Shown piece by piece: positions 8,474 through 17,394 of a stretch of 64,000 bases of DNA (within the stretch, counting starts at the first letter, position 1; each line of letters begins with the position of its first letter). Origin of the DNA: BNXB01 sp031548005 (lineage in GTDB: Bacteria > Bacteroidota > Bacteroidia > Bacteroidales > Azobacteroidaceae). The translations under genes were made by a program, and so were the position numbers. The DNA lies in NCBI GenBank assembly GCA_031548005.1, contig JAVBRK010000021.1, positions 1 through 64,000 of the forward strand, in the 5' to 3' direction. Below the pieces are notes generated by a model. That model did no database searches. It was not told the origin of the DNA and saw only the letters and a program-made list of their open reading frames with translations.

Positions 8474-10744
8474 ATGAAACGATTTATTATTCTAATAGTT
8501 TGCATTTTCTTCACTTATATTTCAAATGGGCAGGTTCCCCACGGGGGACAACCGCTATTCCCATCCGGATCCCTGAAAAGTTCTGCGAATAAATTTTTCA
8601 TCGAAATGCCGGCATTCGATTTGGACAAACTACTGGAAGAAGACCAGTTAAACGAGCAGAATATGCGCAGCAGCTTCCGGTTTGCCCATAAATTTTTCAC
8701 CGACATAGAACGGGGAAAAGACGGAGTAAATTATCAATTACCCGACGGAAGAAAGGTCTGGCAGGTAGGGATCCGTTCAAAAAATGCCTACTCCATTAAT
8801 TTGTTATTTTCGGAATTCCACATTCCGGAAGGAGGACAATTATTCATCTATAATTCCGACAGGACACAAATTATCGGATCGTTCACCCACGAAAATAATT
8901 CTGAAAACAACATGCTGCCGACACAACCCGTTCAGGGGGATGAAATCATTGTGGAGTATTCCGAGCCGGGAAATTCCTCTTTTGAAGGCCGCCTGAAAAT
9001 TACGGAAGTCAACCACGACTACAAAGATATTTTCCTGAAAGTGGGAGAACCCAATGTGGATAGCAATACGACCTACCCTTGTATGACGGATGCTGTTTGC
9101 AGCGGCATTGAGAATAAGGAAATAATCCGTTCCACAGTATTATTGATTATAAACGGAAATACAGGATGCTCCGGAACATTGGTCAATAACACAAAAAATA
9201 ATCAGGAACCTTATTTGCTTACGGCCATGCACTGCATTAACTCCAGCGAACCGGTTCCCCGGAATATGCACTTTTATGAAGAACGTTCCGGCACCATCGT
9301 TACATTTTTCAATTACCAGCGAAGCGTTTGCGGATCATCGATGCGGGGTATTGAGAGTCAATCTGTAGCCGGGGCTAAGCCATTGGCGGTAATCGAAAAG
9401 AAAGATGTTGCCCTGCTCAGGCTGAATGAATCCATTCCGGATTATTATAATCCGTATTTTGCCGGATGGAATATCGAAGAAAACGGCGGACCAGCGCCAC
9501 ATACCAATTTTCATTTCCCGCAAAAAAGGCTGAAGAAATTCGGAGTGTTCGACGGAGAACTAAGCATCGGAAGTTATGCCACAGCCTATTTCGATCCGAT
9601 GTCGCACTGGAAAGTTTCTAAATGGACTTCCGGCGCCACCCAGGGAGGATCTTCCGGATCTCCGCTGTTCGATGCATCCGGATTGCTCATCGGTAGTCTT
9701 ACCGGAGGGGACTCCCAATGCAACGGTTCCAGTCCGAATAATCTGCCCGATTATTTTTCCATTTTATATAAAGCCTGGAATTATGGGGCTCAGGACTCCA
9801 TTAATCTGAGAGTATGGTTGGATCCAGGAGCTACAGGAATCACCAAATTACCTGGATTAGATCCATTTAAAAGTAATCCGATGATCAGAATCAGCAATGT
9901 GGACTACAATACGCAACCGGCCGACCAGCTTGCCAATACCCAGCTGACCTCCCCGAATACAGGCTCTTTATTCGGACACAATTCCCTGGCGGAAACCAAT
10001 GAATTTGCAGAAGCATTCAATCTTCCGGAAAGAGCTGAAATTATCGGAGCTTACATTCTGACTCCTCTGATAACGAATTTCAGCGGTACGGCATCTCCGG
10101 TCAGAATCAATGTTTATTCGGGTCAAAACCAGCCAGAAACACTGATTGGAAGCCAGGTTTTCAATCCCGTATATACCGGTTACCGGACTACCACAAAAGA
10201 TTTCGATTACAACCAGCCGGTTACAATGAATACGGGGAAAGGGACAGAAAATTTTGTTGTTTTTCCAGACAATATCAAAATCAAAGGAAATTTCTACATC
10301 TCCTATAAAATTGAATACCCTTCATCTTTCAACTTCTCAGTTTATAATACTAACTTCAATTCAACAAGCCACAAAAATACAGCCTGGCTCCGGAAAATAA
10401 CCGGTGAGTGGATTGCTGCCGACCAATATACCAAACAGCCTCTAAACACTTCGTTGGCGATCGAGCCTCTGGTTGTTTATTCCGGAGGTATGGGCATTGA
10501 CAATATCTCAGAGAAAAAGACGGATATTATCCGGTATAGCCGGGCCGATAACAGCCTCTATATTGATGCTGTACCAGGAGAATCCGGCAAGGTTATTGTC
10601 TATTCTGTTACAGGGCAAAAACTTCAGGAAGTGGCGTTTACAGGAAGTTCCACTTTTAACATTCACAGCCCCGGAAAGGGTTCTGTCGGTATCGTAAAAG
10701 TAATATCATCCCAAAGAAACCAGGCTTCGAAAATCATTTTCTAA
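8474..10744 (+). CDS. Secreted trypsin-like serine protease with a type IX secretion sorting tail
   Basis: A 756-aa exported endopeptidase resembling lysyl endopeptidase / Achromobacter protease I. A signal peptide (residues 1-20, MKRFIILIVC onward) and an N-terminal propeptide-like region precede the catalytic domain with His253 (TAMHC), Asp311 (KKDVALL) and Ser394 in GGSSGSP. A beta-rich region of unclear role follows. The last ~75 residues (SLYIDAVPGESGKVIVYS and on) fit the C-terminal sorting domain of type IX secretion cargo, so the protein is probably moved across the outer membrane and released or anchored. The start at 8474 is preferred to an in-frame ATG at 8450 because the promoter box ends at 8452. 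No T9SS component is encoded in the window. Confidence 0.88.
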   Translation: MKRFIILIVCIFFTYISNGQVPHGGQPLFPSGSLKSSANKFFIEMPAFDLDKLLEEDQLNEQNMRSSFRFAHKFFTDIERGKDGVNYQLPDGRKVWQVGIRSKNAYSINLLFSEFHIPEGGQLFIYNSDRTQIIGSFTHENNSENNMLPTQPVQGDEIIVEYSEPGNSSFEGRLKITEVNHDYKDIFLKVGEPNVDSNTTYPCMTDAVCSGIENKEIIRSTVLLIINGNTGCSGTLVNNTKNNQEPYLLTAMHCINSSEPVPRNMHFYEERSGTIVTFFNYQRSVCGSSMRGIESQSVAGAKPLAVIEKKDVALLRLNESIPDYYNPYFAGWNIEENGGPAPHTNFHFPQKRLKKFGVFDGELSIGSYATAYFDPMSHWKVSKWTSGATQGGSSGSPLFDASGLLIGSLTGGDSQCNGSSPNNLPDYFSILYKAWNYGAQDSINLRVWLDPGATGITKLPGLDPFKSNPMIRISNVDYNTQPADQLANTQLTSPNTGSLFGHNSLAETNEFAEAFNLPERAEIIGAYILTPLITNFSGTASPVRINVYSGQNQPETLIGSQVFNPVYTGYRTTTKDFDYNQPVTMNTGKGTENFVVFPDNIKIKGNFYISYKIEYPSSFNFSVYNTNFNSTSHKNTAWLRKITGEWIAADQYTKQPLNTSLAIEPLVVYSGGMGIDNISEKKTDIIRYSRADNSLYIDAVPGESGKVIVYSVTGQKLQEVAFTGSSTFNIHSPGKGSVGIVKVISSQRNQASKIIF

Positions 10745-10763
10745 CCAGAGAGTTCCGACTTTG

Positions 10764-12062
10764 TCAATACATTAGCCTCAATCCGCCTTGTAATGTAACA
10801 TTAAACGGCTGATCCTTTCTGATCGTTCTGATTTCACTTCCGTCATCAAAGTAATATCCGGCTCCGGGCTCGAAGAAAATCCCCAGGTTTTTATATAAGC
10901 GATAGTTGACTCCGACAGTTCCGGAAAGCGACCATTGCAGTTCTTTTACGTCTAGTTTTTCAGTTCCCTGATTTCCGTTGGCTGTTGTTTTTACCTGACC
11001 GTAAACTGATTTCTCAACCATTCCGCCGGCTGTAACATAAAGTGACCACCGGTTGTTTTTAAGCAAGGTATAAACTCCCTTAAGAGGAATACCCAGATAA
11101 TTCAGACGAATGTCGTAACTGGTTTCAGGGTACTGATAGTTCGAAACAACTTCTCTCGACGCGAGATAAGTATAAACAATTCCGCTTTCCAGGGCAAACC
11201 GGCCGGAAAGGTCTTTGCGGATCAGGAATCCGACCGAAACAGGAAGATCGTATTGATAATCAATATTTTGAGCTGTTTTGTTCGCTACAGGATTGTAAGC
11301 AAAAGTCGCATCATGAAAATTAAGATTCGATCGGATGGATTTTGGGCCTCCCGCTACTACTGCATAGTCACTTAAAAATTGATTGGACGAATTCATTCCA
11401 TACCTCCCGGAAGAACTCTCATTACCGTACCCCGAATTACCCAATGCCAATGCTATTGAAAACCCTTGATTCGATTTTTTATCCCCTTGCAGCTCGTCCC
11501 TGAATATCCGGTCTCCATTATTTGCATCCTCATAAAAAGACGAATTTTCCGGAGTTCCGGAATTACCGGGTTCGGAATTCCGGACAGCCGGAAAGTTATC
11601 TGTTTCCGGAAGAACCGTTGTTTTTTCTTCCTTTATCGCCGGATTTTTTACCTGCATACCTTTGGTGTCATCCTGTCTATTGTCTTTTTCCGAAACTTTA
11701 TAAATGTTTTTACGAACCCGCACCTCCGGAATCCGGGTTTCAGCAATCCACTCCGAAGAACTACTCTCCAAACCCGGTTGAGGGGTGATATTCGTACCGG
11801 GCTTCGTCTGCTCTCCGGAAGCCTGAACCGGCCGGTTTTCGATAACCTTAACATCCCGGTAAAGAAACATACCCAAGCCTAACACAAGCAGGATCGAAGC
11901 GGCAGCGGCAGACCAGGCTATCCATCTCCTTACAGGAGATATCTTTTTCACGGGATTCAGTTCTTTTTCAATCGATTCCCATAGATCATTTCTCACCGGT
12001 CGCTCATAATCCTTCAACCGGTTACGAAATATTTTCACCAATATATCGTCCTTATCTTTCAT
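10764..12062 (-). CDS. Membrane-anchored outer-membrane beta-barrel protein paired with an ECF sigma factor
   Basis: Predicted 432 aa. A short N-terminal cytoplasmic segment (1-46) is followed by one TM helix (about 47-68), a long polar linker rich in S, N, E and P, and a C-terminal domain (about 235-432) of alternating beta strands ending in LRLMY, as in PorT/OmpA-like outer-membrane barrels. The ATG at 12062 overlaps the sigma factor stop by 11 bases, which fixes the start; an open frame reaching 12191 is only read-through inside the sigma gene. The position directly after an ECF sigma gene suggests an anti-sigma or envelope-sensing role, with the first 46 residues as the sigma-binding part; this is inference. 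An inner-membrane helix joined to an outer-membrane barrel is an odd topology. Confidence 0.75.
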   Translation of the reverse strand: MKDKDDILVKIFRNRLKDYERPVRNDLWESIEKELNPVKKISPVRRWIAWSAAAASILLVLGLGMFLYRDVKVIENRPVQASGEQTKPGTNITPQPGLESSSSEWIAETRIPEVRVRKNIYKVSEKDNRQDDTKGMQVKNPAIKEEKTTVLPETDNFPAVRNSEPGNSGTPENSSFYEDANNGDRIFRDELQGDKKSNQGFSIALALGNSGYGNESSSGRYGMNSSNQFLSDYAVVAGGPKSIRSNLNFHDATFAYNPVANKTAQNIDYQYDLPVSVGFLIRKDLSGRFALESGIVYTYLASREVVSNYQYPETSYDIRLNYLGIPLKGVYTLLKNNRWSLYVTAGGMVEKSVYGQVKTTANGNQGTEKLDVKELQWSLSGTVGVNYRLYKNLGIFFEPGAGYYFDDGSEIRTIRKDQPFNVTLQGGLRLMY

Positions 12063-12603
12063 ATTTCTCCATATAATGCCGGATTTTTTTAACAAGTATC
12101 GCTTTTGCACGAGAGAATTGAGAGCGAGAAGAAGCCTCGTTGATTCCCAATAAATTTCCAATTTCTTTATGCGACATCTCCTCCATCGCATACATATTAA
12201 ACACCGTACGATAACCGTCAGGCAATTCTGCGATGAAATCCATCAGCACCTGATCGGGTATTTGCCAGCAGTCCTCTCCAGCAGAAAGATCTCCTGTTTC
12301 TTTCCACTCATCGATCGGAGTAAGGTTCCTGGTTGTTTCGTTTTTTCTAAGATATTCCAGCGACGTATTCACGAATATCCGGCTTATCCAGGCTTTCAAA
12401 GAACCTTCTCCTCTGTAACTGAACGAACCTATAGACAAAAAAACCTTAATGAACCCATCATGCAGAATATCTTCCGATGCGACCTTATCGCCCGTATAGC
12501 GATAGCATATGGCCATCATCCGTCCTGCATAGGTTTCATAAAGCTTTTTACGTGCAACGTTATCTCCTAACCTGCACCTATCTATCAGCTCTATTTCACT
12601 CAT
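12052..12603 (-). CDS. ECF-type RNA polymerase sigma-70 factor
   Basis: A 183-aa extracytoplasmic-function sigma factor. Region 2 (about residues 20-90) contains DILHDGFIKVF and GSLKAWISRIFVNTSLEYLR; region 4 (about 125-180) has the helix-turn-helix MSHKEIGNLLGINEASSRSQFSRAK, which recognises the -35 element. Length is typical. The start at 12603 is an ATG with normal family spacing. The gene overlaps the downstream membrane-anchored barrel gene by 11 bases, indicating translational coupling. It is divergent from nqrA, but nothing in the sequence ties it to nqr control. Confidence 0.93.
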   Translation of the reverse strand: MSEIELIDRCRLGDNVARKKLYETYAGRMMAICYRYTGDKVASEDILHDGFIKVFLSIGSFSYRGEGSLKAWISRIFVNTSLEYLRKNETTRNLTPIDEWKETGDLSAGEDCWQIPDQVLMDFIAELPDGYRTVFNMYAMEEMSHKEIGNLLGINEASSRSQFSRAKAILVKKIRHYMEKYER

Positions 12604-12691
12604 TTATTTTCTTATGTCAATCATTAAATGGGTGAAGGTACAAAACGTTGCGCAAGTAACTTTATTTTTTTTCAGATTTCAGAAGTTTTTC

Positions 12692-12699
12692 TACCTTTG
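12692..12699 (+). promoter_or_regulatory. -7 promoter box of the nqr operon
   Basis: TACCTTTG, matching TAnnTTTG, lies 36 bases before the nqrA ATG at 12736. The -33 region is T-rich but lacks a clear TTG. Confidence 0.5.
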
Positions 12700-12735
12700 C
12701 ACATGATTCACCAAATCAATCATACCTAATTTTTC

Positions 12736-14100
12736 ATGGCTAAGGTAATAAAGATCAAAAAAGGCTTAGATATCCATCTCAAAGGTAAACCCGAGAACAA
12801 CCTCATCAAGGAGGTTCATTCGGAAAATTACACCGTTTTTCCGGCCGACTTCCCGGGATTTTCTCCAAAAGTATCTGTAAAGCAAGGGGATAAGATACAA
12901 GCAGGCTCGGCTCTGATGTATGATAAGAACAATCCTGACATCAAAATCGTTTCTCCGGTAAGCGGCGAAGTCGCCGGGGTTACCCGTGGGGAAAAGCGGA
13001 AACTGCTCCAGATCGTCATTTCGGCGGAAAAAACAATCAGGCACCTGGATTTCGGAAAAAAAGACGTGCATTCATTACCGGCAGAAGAAATCAAGCAGCA
13101 ATTGTGTATTGCCGGAATTTTCCCGTTTCTGAGGCAGCGCCCATATGGTTATGGCGCCGATCCGGCAGATGCTCCGCGCGACATTTTCATATCCGGAATC
13201 TGGTCCGCTCCGCTGGCACCCGATCCGGATCTGATTCTGGAAAGACAGGATGCGGATTTTCAGACAGGATTGGATGCCCTCGCAAAACTGACCGCCGGCA
13301 AAATATACCTGGGATTGTATCCCGAATGTAAAACTCCGGCTCTGGTAAATGCACGGAATGTAGAAAAGGTTTATTTTGAAGGACCGCATCCGGTTGGGAA
13401 TACCGGGGTTCAGATCAACCATATCAAGCCGGTTAACAAAGGAGAAGTTGTCTGGACGATTAATATCGCAGATGTATTGTTTATCGGGAGGTTGTTCAAT
13501 AAAGGCATTGTCGATTTTTCCCGTTTAATCGCTTTGACCGGTTCGGAAGTGAAACAAACCGGCTATTATAAGATGTATCCCGGGGCCTCTATTAAAGAAC
13601 TGGTATCCGGCAACGTTTCGAAAGAGAAAACGTTACGCTATATCAGCGGGGATGTGCTTACAGGCTCGAGGATCGAAGCCGAAGGGTCTCTGCACGCTTT
13701 CGATAATCAGATAACCGTCATTCCGGAAGGCTCCGGAACGAACGAATTTTTCGGTTGGATCATGCCGGGAATCGACAAATTTTCAAACAGTTGTACTTTT
13801 CCGACAAAAATCATTGAGAAACTAACCAAAAAGGAGTATGTGATCGATGCCCGGATTAAAGGTGGAAAACGCGCCATGATCATGTCGAACGAATACGACC
13901 GGGTTTTTCCGATGGATATTTATCCTGAATTTCTGTTGAAGGCCATCATTGCTTTCGATATAGACAAAATGGAAAACCTCGGTATCTATGAGGTTATTCC
14001 GGAAGATTTCGCTTTATGCGAGTTTGTAGACACTTCCAAAATAGAGATCCAAAGCATTGTGCGAAGAGGATTGGACTTATTATACAATGAAATGAAATAA
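12736..14100 (+). CDS. nqrA: Na+-translocating NADH:quinone reductase subunit A
   Basis: NqrA is a peripheral cytoplasmic subunit of the sodium-pumping NADH:ubiquinone oxidoreductase. The 454-aa product matches the family in length and shows the N-terminal KGLDIHLKGKP and the Gly-rich central region. It has no membrane segment. It is the first gene of nqrABCDEF in the usual order, starting about 36 bases after a Bacteroides-type -7 box. Nothing is odd about it. Confidence 0.97.
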   Translation: MAKVIKIKKGLDIHLKGKPENNLIKEVHSENYTVFPADFPGFSPKVSVKQGDKIQAGSALMYDKNNPDIKIVSPVSGEVAGVTRGEKRKLLQIVISAEKTIRHLDFGKKDVHSLPAEEIKQQLCIAGIFPFLRQRPYGYGADPADAPRDIFISGIWSAPLAPDPDLILERQDADFQTGLDALAKLTAGKIYLGLYPECKTPALVNARNVEKVYFEGPHPVGNTGVQINHIKPVNKGEVVWTINIADVLFIGRLFNKGIVDFSRLIALTGSEVKQTGYYKMYPGASIKELVSGNVSKEKTLRYISGDVLTGSRIEAEGSLHAFDNQITVIPEGSGTNEFFGWIMPGIDKFSNSCTFPTKIIEKLTKKEYVIDARIKGGKRAMIMSNEYDRVFPMDIYPEFLLKAIIAFDIDKMENLGIYEVIPEDFALCEFVDTSKIEIQSIVRRGLDLLYNEMK

Positions 14101-14126
14101 AGGCGGACGATTAATATCGAAAATAT

Positions 14127-15347
14127 ATGAAGTTTTTAAGGAATTATTTAAATAAAATCAAACCTGATTTTGAGAAAGGAGGAAAGTTGGAAATGTTTCA
14201 TTCCGTATTCGACGGAATTGAAACTTTCTTGTTCGTTCCCAATAAAACCTCTAAATCGGGTGTTCACATCCACGACGCCATCGATTCCAAACGAACGATG
14301 ACTTTCGTGATCATCGCATTGATGCCGGCCCTGCTATTCGGGATGTACAACACCGGATACCAGCACTATATGGCTATCGGGCAACACCCCGGATTCTGGA
14401 GTACATTACTGTTCGGACTACTGGCCGTATTACCGATCGTAGCCATCTCCTACATTGTCGGGCTGGGTATCGAATTTATCATCGCTCAGTGGAAAGGGCA
14501 CGAGATCCAGGAAGGGTTTCTGGTCTCCGGAATGCTGATCCCCCTTATTGTCCCTGTAGACACCCCCTGGTGGATGATCGCCGTAGCCACTGCATTTGCG
14601 GTTATTTTTGCCAAAGAAGTATTCGGAGGTACCGGTTATAATATCTGGAATGTAGCCTTGGTTACCCGGGCGTTTCTATTTTTCGCCTACCCTTCCAAAA
14701 TGTCCGGAGATCAGGTATTCGTACGCACAGACAGTACTTTCGGCATGGGCGCCGGACAAATAGCAGATGCTTATTCCGGAGCGACTCCGCTGGGACAGAT
14801 CACAGCCGCCGCTTCCGGACCGGTACAAGTGACCGATATCCTTGGAAATCCCCTCACATTGTGGGATCTATTCATCGGATTGATTCCCGGATCAATCGGC
14901 GAGACCTCGAAATTGGCCATCCTGATCGGCGCCGTAATCCTGCTCGTTACCGGAGTCGCCAGCTGGAAAAGCATGATTTCCGTTTTTGCAGGAGGAATTA
15001 TCACCGCCCTGATATTCAATGCTATCGGAACGACTCCGGGTATGATGGTTACCCCCTGGGAACACCTCTTATTGGGTGGATTTGCCTTTGGAGCCGTATT
15101 TATGGCAACCGATCCGGTGACTTCGGCCCGCACGGAAACCGGAAAATACATTTTCGGATTGCTTGTCGGGATGTTTGCCGTTTTAATCCGTGTACTGAAC
15201 CCGGGATATCCCGAAGGAATGATGCTGGCTATCCTCTTGATGAATTCATTTGCTCCGCTGATCGACTTTTATGTGGTGGATGCCAACATTAAAAAGCGGA
15301 TGAAACGAGCTATTGTTCAATCTAACCAGGGAGGGCAATCGAGATGA
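14127..15347 (+). CDS. nqrB: Na+-translocating NADH:quinone reductase subunit B
   Basis: NqrB is a multi-spanning membrane subunit that takes part in sodium transport and carries covalently bound FMN. The 406-aa product has many hydrophobic segments (for example about 57-75, 93-120, 132-165) and the flavinylation motif SGAT with Thr220 as the expected FMN attachment residue. The gene lies 26 bases after nqrA and overlaps nqrC by 4 bases (ATGA), showing translational coupling. Confidence 0.97.
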   Translation: MKFLRNYLNKIKPDFEKGGKLEMFHSVFDGIETFLFVPNKTSKSGVHIHDAIDSKRTMTFVIIALMPALLFGMYNTGYQHYMAIGQHPGFWSTLLFGLLAVLPIVAISYIVGLGIEFIIAQWKGHEIQEGFLVSGMLIPLIVPVDTPWWMIAVATAFAVIFAKEVFGGTGYNIWNVALVTRAFLFFAYPSKMSGDQVFVRTDSTFGMGAGQIADAYSGATPLGQITAAASGPVQVTDILGNPLTLWDLFIGLIPGSIGETSKLAILIGAVILLVTGVASWKSMISVFAGGIITALIFNAIGTTPGMMVTPWEHLLLGGFAFGAVFMATDPVTSARTETGKYIFGLLVGMFAVLIRVLNPGYPEGMMLAILLMNSFAPLIDFYVVDANIKKRMKRAIVQSNQGGQSR

Positions 15348-16039
15348 ATAAAGAATCCAACTCCTATACTCTGATTTACGCCTCCATCCTGGTCGTGGTG
15401 GTTGCTGTAGCCCTGGCATTTATATCCCAGTCATTAAGACCACAGCAGGCAAAAAACGAGTCGATCGATAAAATGCAGCAAATACTGAACTCGGTCAACA
15501 TCCGGACCAGTAGCGTCGATGCAGAAAACAAATACCGCGAATTAGTTGTAGACTCCTATGTTGTTAACAATAAGGGAGAAAAAACTGAAGGAAACGCCTT
15601 TGAAACCGAATTAGCCGATGAACTGAACAAACCCGAAAACGAACGCCGGTATCCGGTCTATGAGGCCATGATTGATGGAAAGAAGAAATATATCTTAGTC
15701 ATGCGTGGAGCCGGACTCTGGGGCCCGATCTGGGGCTACATGGCATTGAACGATGATAAAAACACGGTTTACGGCGCCTCTTTCGGACATGCAGGAGAAA
15801 CTCCGGGATTGGGGGCTGAAATTGAGAAACCGGAATTCGGGAAAGAATTCGTAGGGAAGAAATTCTTTAACAGCGAAAACAAGTTTGTTTCCATCGCCAT
15901 CGTCAAGCCAGGGAAAACAGCTCCGGGTCAGGATTATGTGGACGGTATTTCCGGAGGCACTATCACCAGCCAGGGAGTCAACGCCATGCTACAATCGAGT
16001 ATCGGAGCATACCATGAATTTTTGAAAAAGAAAGAATAA
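15344..16039 (+). CDS. nqrC: Na+-translocating NADH:quinone reductase subunit C
   Basis: NqrC is anchored by one N-terminal TM helix (about 9-27) with a periplasmic FMN-binding domain. The 231-aa product has the flavinylation site in the form SGGTIT, with Thr206 the expected FMN-bearing residue; the more common form is S(T)GAT, so this is a conservative Ala-to-Gly variant. FMN attachment requires the ApbE flavin transferase, which is not encoded in this window. Confidence 0.97.
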   Translation: MNKESNSYTLIYASILVVVVAVALAFISQSLRPQQAKNESIDKMQQILNSVNIRTSSVDAENKYRELVVDSYVVNNKGEKTEGNAFETELADELNKPENERRYPVYEAMIDGKKKYILVMRGAGLWGPIWGYMALNDDKNTVYGASFGHAGETPGLGAEIEKPEFGKEFVGKKFFNSENKFVSIAIVKPGKTAPGQDYVDGISGGTITSQGVNAMLQSSIGAYHEFLKKKE

Positions 16040-16044
16040 AAGAT

Positions 16045-16674
16045 ATGGGACTTTCAGAAAAAAATAAAACTATTTTTCTCAATCCATTGAGTAAAAACAA
16101 TCCGATCACAGTACAGATGCTCGGTATCTGTTCGGCTCTGGCTGTTACCAGCAAGTTGGAACCCTCGATCGTCATGGCCGTATCGGTAACCGTCGTTACT
16201 GCATTCTCCAACCTGGTGCTGTCACTGATGAGAAATACCATCCCATCTCGAATCCGGATTATTGTACAATTGGTTGTGGTCGCCGCATTGGTGACTATTG
16301 TCAATGAAGTTCTAAAGGCTTTTGCCTACGATGTCAGTAAGCAATTATCGGTATTTATCGGACTGATTATCACCAACTGCATCGTGATGGGCCGGATCGA
16401 AGCATTCGCCCTGGGAAACAAACCCTGGCCGGCGTTCCTCGATGGAGCAGGCAACGGCTTAGGCTACGGACTGATCCTGATTATAGTTGGTTTTTTCCGT
16501 GAATTACTCGGTTCCGGCACCCTGCTCGGTTTTCAGGTAATCCCCCAAAAACTGTATGAAATGGGGTATATGAACAACGGCCTGATGATTCTGCCTCCGA
16601 TGGCGCTCATCGTCGTGGCCTGCATTATCTGGATACAGAGATCGAGAGACAAAGATCTGCAGGAGAAAAATTAA
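16045..16674 (+). CDS. nqrD: Na+-translocating NADH:quinone reductase subunit D
   Basis: NqrD is an integral membrane subunit related to RnfE. The 209-aa product is almost entirely hydrophobic, with about six TM segments. The Cys in ITNCIVMGR matches the conserved site that, with NqrE, holds an iron centre in the membrane. It starts 5 bases after nqrC. Confidence 0.96.
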   Translation: MGLSEKNKTIFLNPLSKNNPITVQMLGICSALAVTSKLEPSIVMAVSVTVVTAFSNLVLSLMRNTIPSRIRIIVQLVVVAALVTIVNEVLKAFAYDVSKQLSVFIGLIITNCIVMGRIEAFALGNKPWPAFLDGAGNGLGYGLILIIVGFFRELLGSGTLLGFQVIPQKLYEMGYMNNGLMILPPMALIVVACIIWIQRSRDKDLQEKN

Positions 16675-16726
16675 GAGGTAAGAGGGTCATTAAACTAAAT
16701 TTTGTTCATTATTCATTGTTTATCAT

Positions 16727-17344
16727 ATGCAGGAATATTTAAGCACTTTCGTCCGTTCCATCTTCGTAGACAATATGATTTTTGCCTATTTTCTGGGGAT
16801 GTGTTCGTTTCTGGCGGTATCAAAAAATGTAAAAACAGCCATGGGATTAGGGCTGGCTGTTATTTTTGTTCTGGTCTGCACACTTCCGATCAACTACCTA
16901 CTGGAAAATTATGTGCTTAAACAAGGAGCTTTAAGCTGGCTGGGGCCACAGTTTGCAAATGTCAACCTGAGTTTTCTCGGACTGATTCTTTTTATAGCAG
17001 TCATCGCCTCTTTCGTACAATTGGTGGAAATGGCCGTGGAAAAGTTCAGTCCGTCGCTGTACTCATCCCTGGGTATTTTTCTGCCGTTGATTGCAGTTAA
17101 TTGCGCCATCCTGGGAGGCTCGTTGTTCATGCAACAAAAAAACTTTGCAAATGTAGGAGTTGCAACAATATACGGGCTTGGCTCCGGCATCGGATGGCTA
17201 CTGGCCATCGTTGGCATGGCCGCTATCCGGGAGCGGTTGCAATATTCGGATATCCCCAAGCCTCTGAGAGGATTGGGAATTGCATTTATCATTACCGCCC
17301 TGATGGGAATCGGATTTATGAGTTTTTCAGGAATTAAAATCTGA
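16727..17344 (+). CDS. nqrE: Na+-translocating NADH:quinone reductase subunit E
   Basis: NqrE is the integral membrane subunit related to RnfA and paralogous to NqrD in inverted topology. The 205-aa product has about six TM helices and the conserved Cys in AVNCAILGG. A 52-base gap separates it from nqrD, with no terminator visible, so the operon is presumed continuous. Confidence 0.96.
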   Translation: MQEYLSTFVRSIFVDNMIFAYFLGMCSFLAVSKNVKTAMGLGLAVIFVLVCTLPINYLLENYVLKQGALSWLGPQFANVNLSFLGLILFIAVIASFVQLVEMAVEKFSPSLYSSLGIFLPLIAVNCAILGGSLFMQQKNFANVGVATIYGLGSGIGWLLAIVGMAAIRERLQYSDIPKPLRGLGIAFIITALMGIGFMSFSGIKI

Positions 17345-17394
17345 ATATAAAATAAGAATATTAACTTGATCATTTTTCACTATCGATATAATAT

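Noticed and set aside
12063..12191. N-terminal extension of the barrel protein to 12191
   Set aside because: The extension lies entirely within the sigma factor gene in another frame and is rich in Arg, Lys and Leu without family support; the ATG at 12062 overlaps the sigma stop as in coupled genes.
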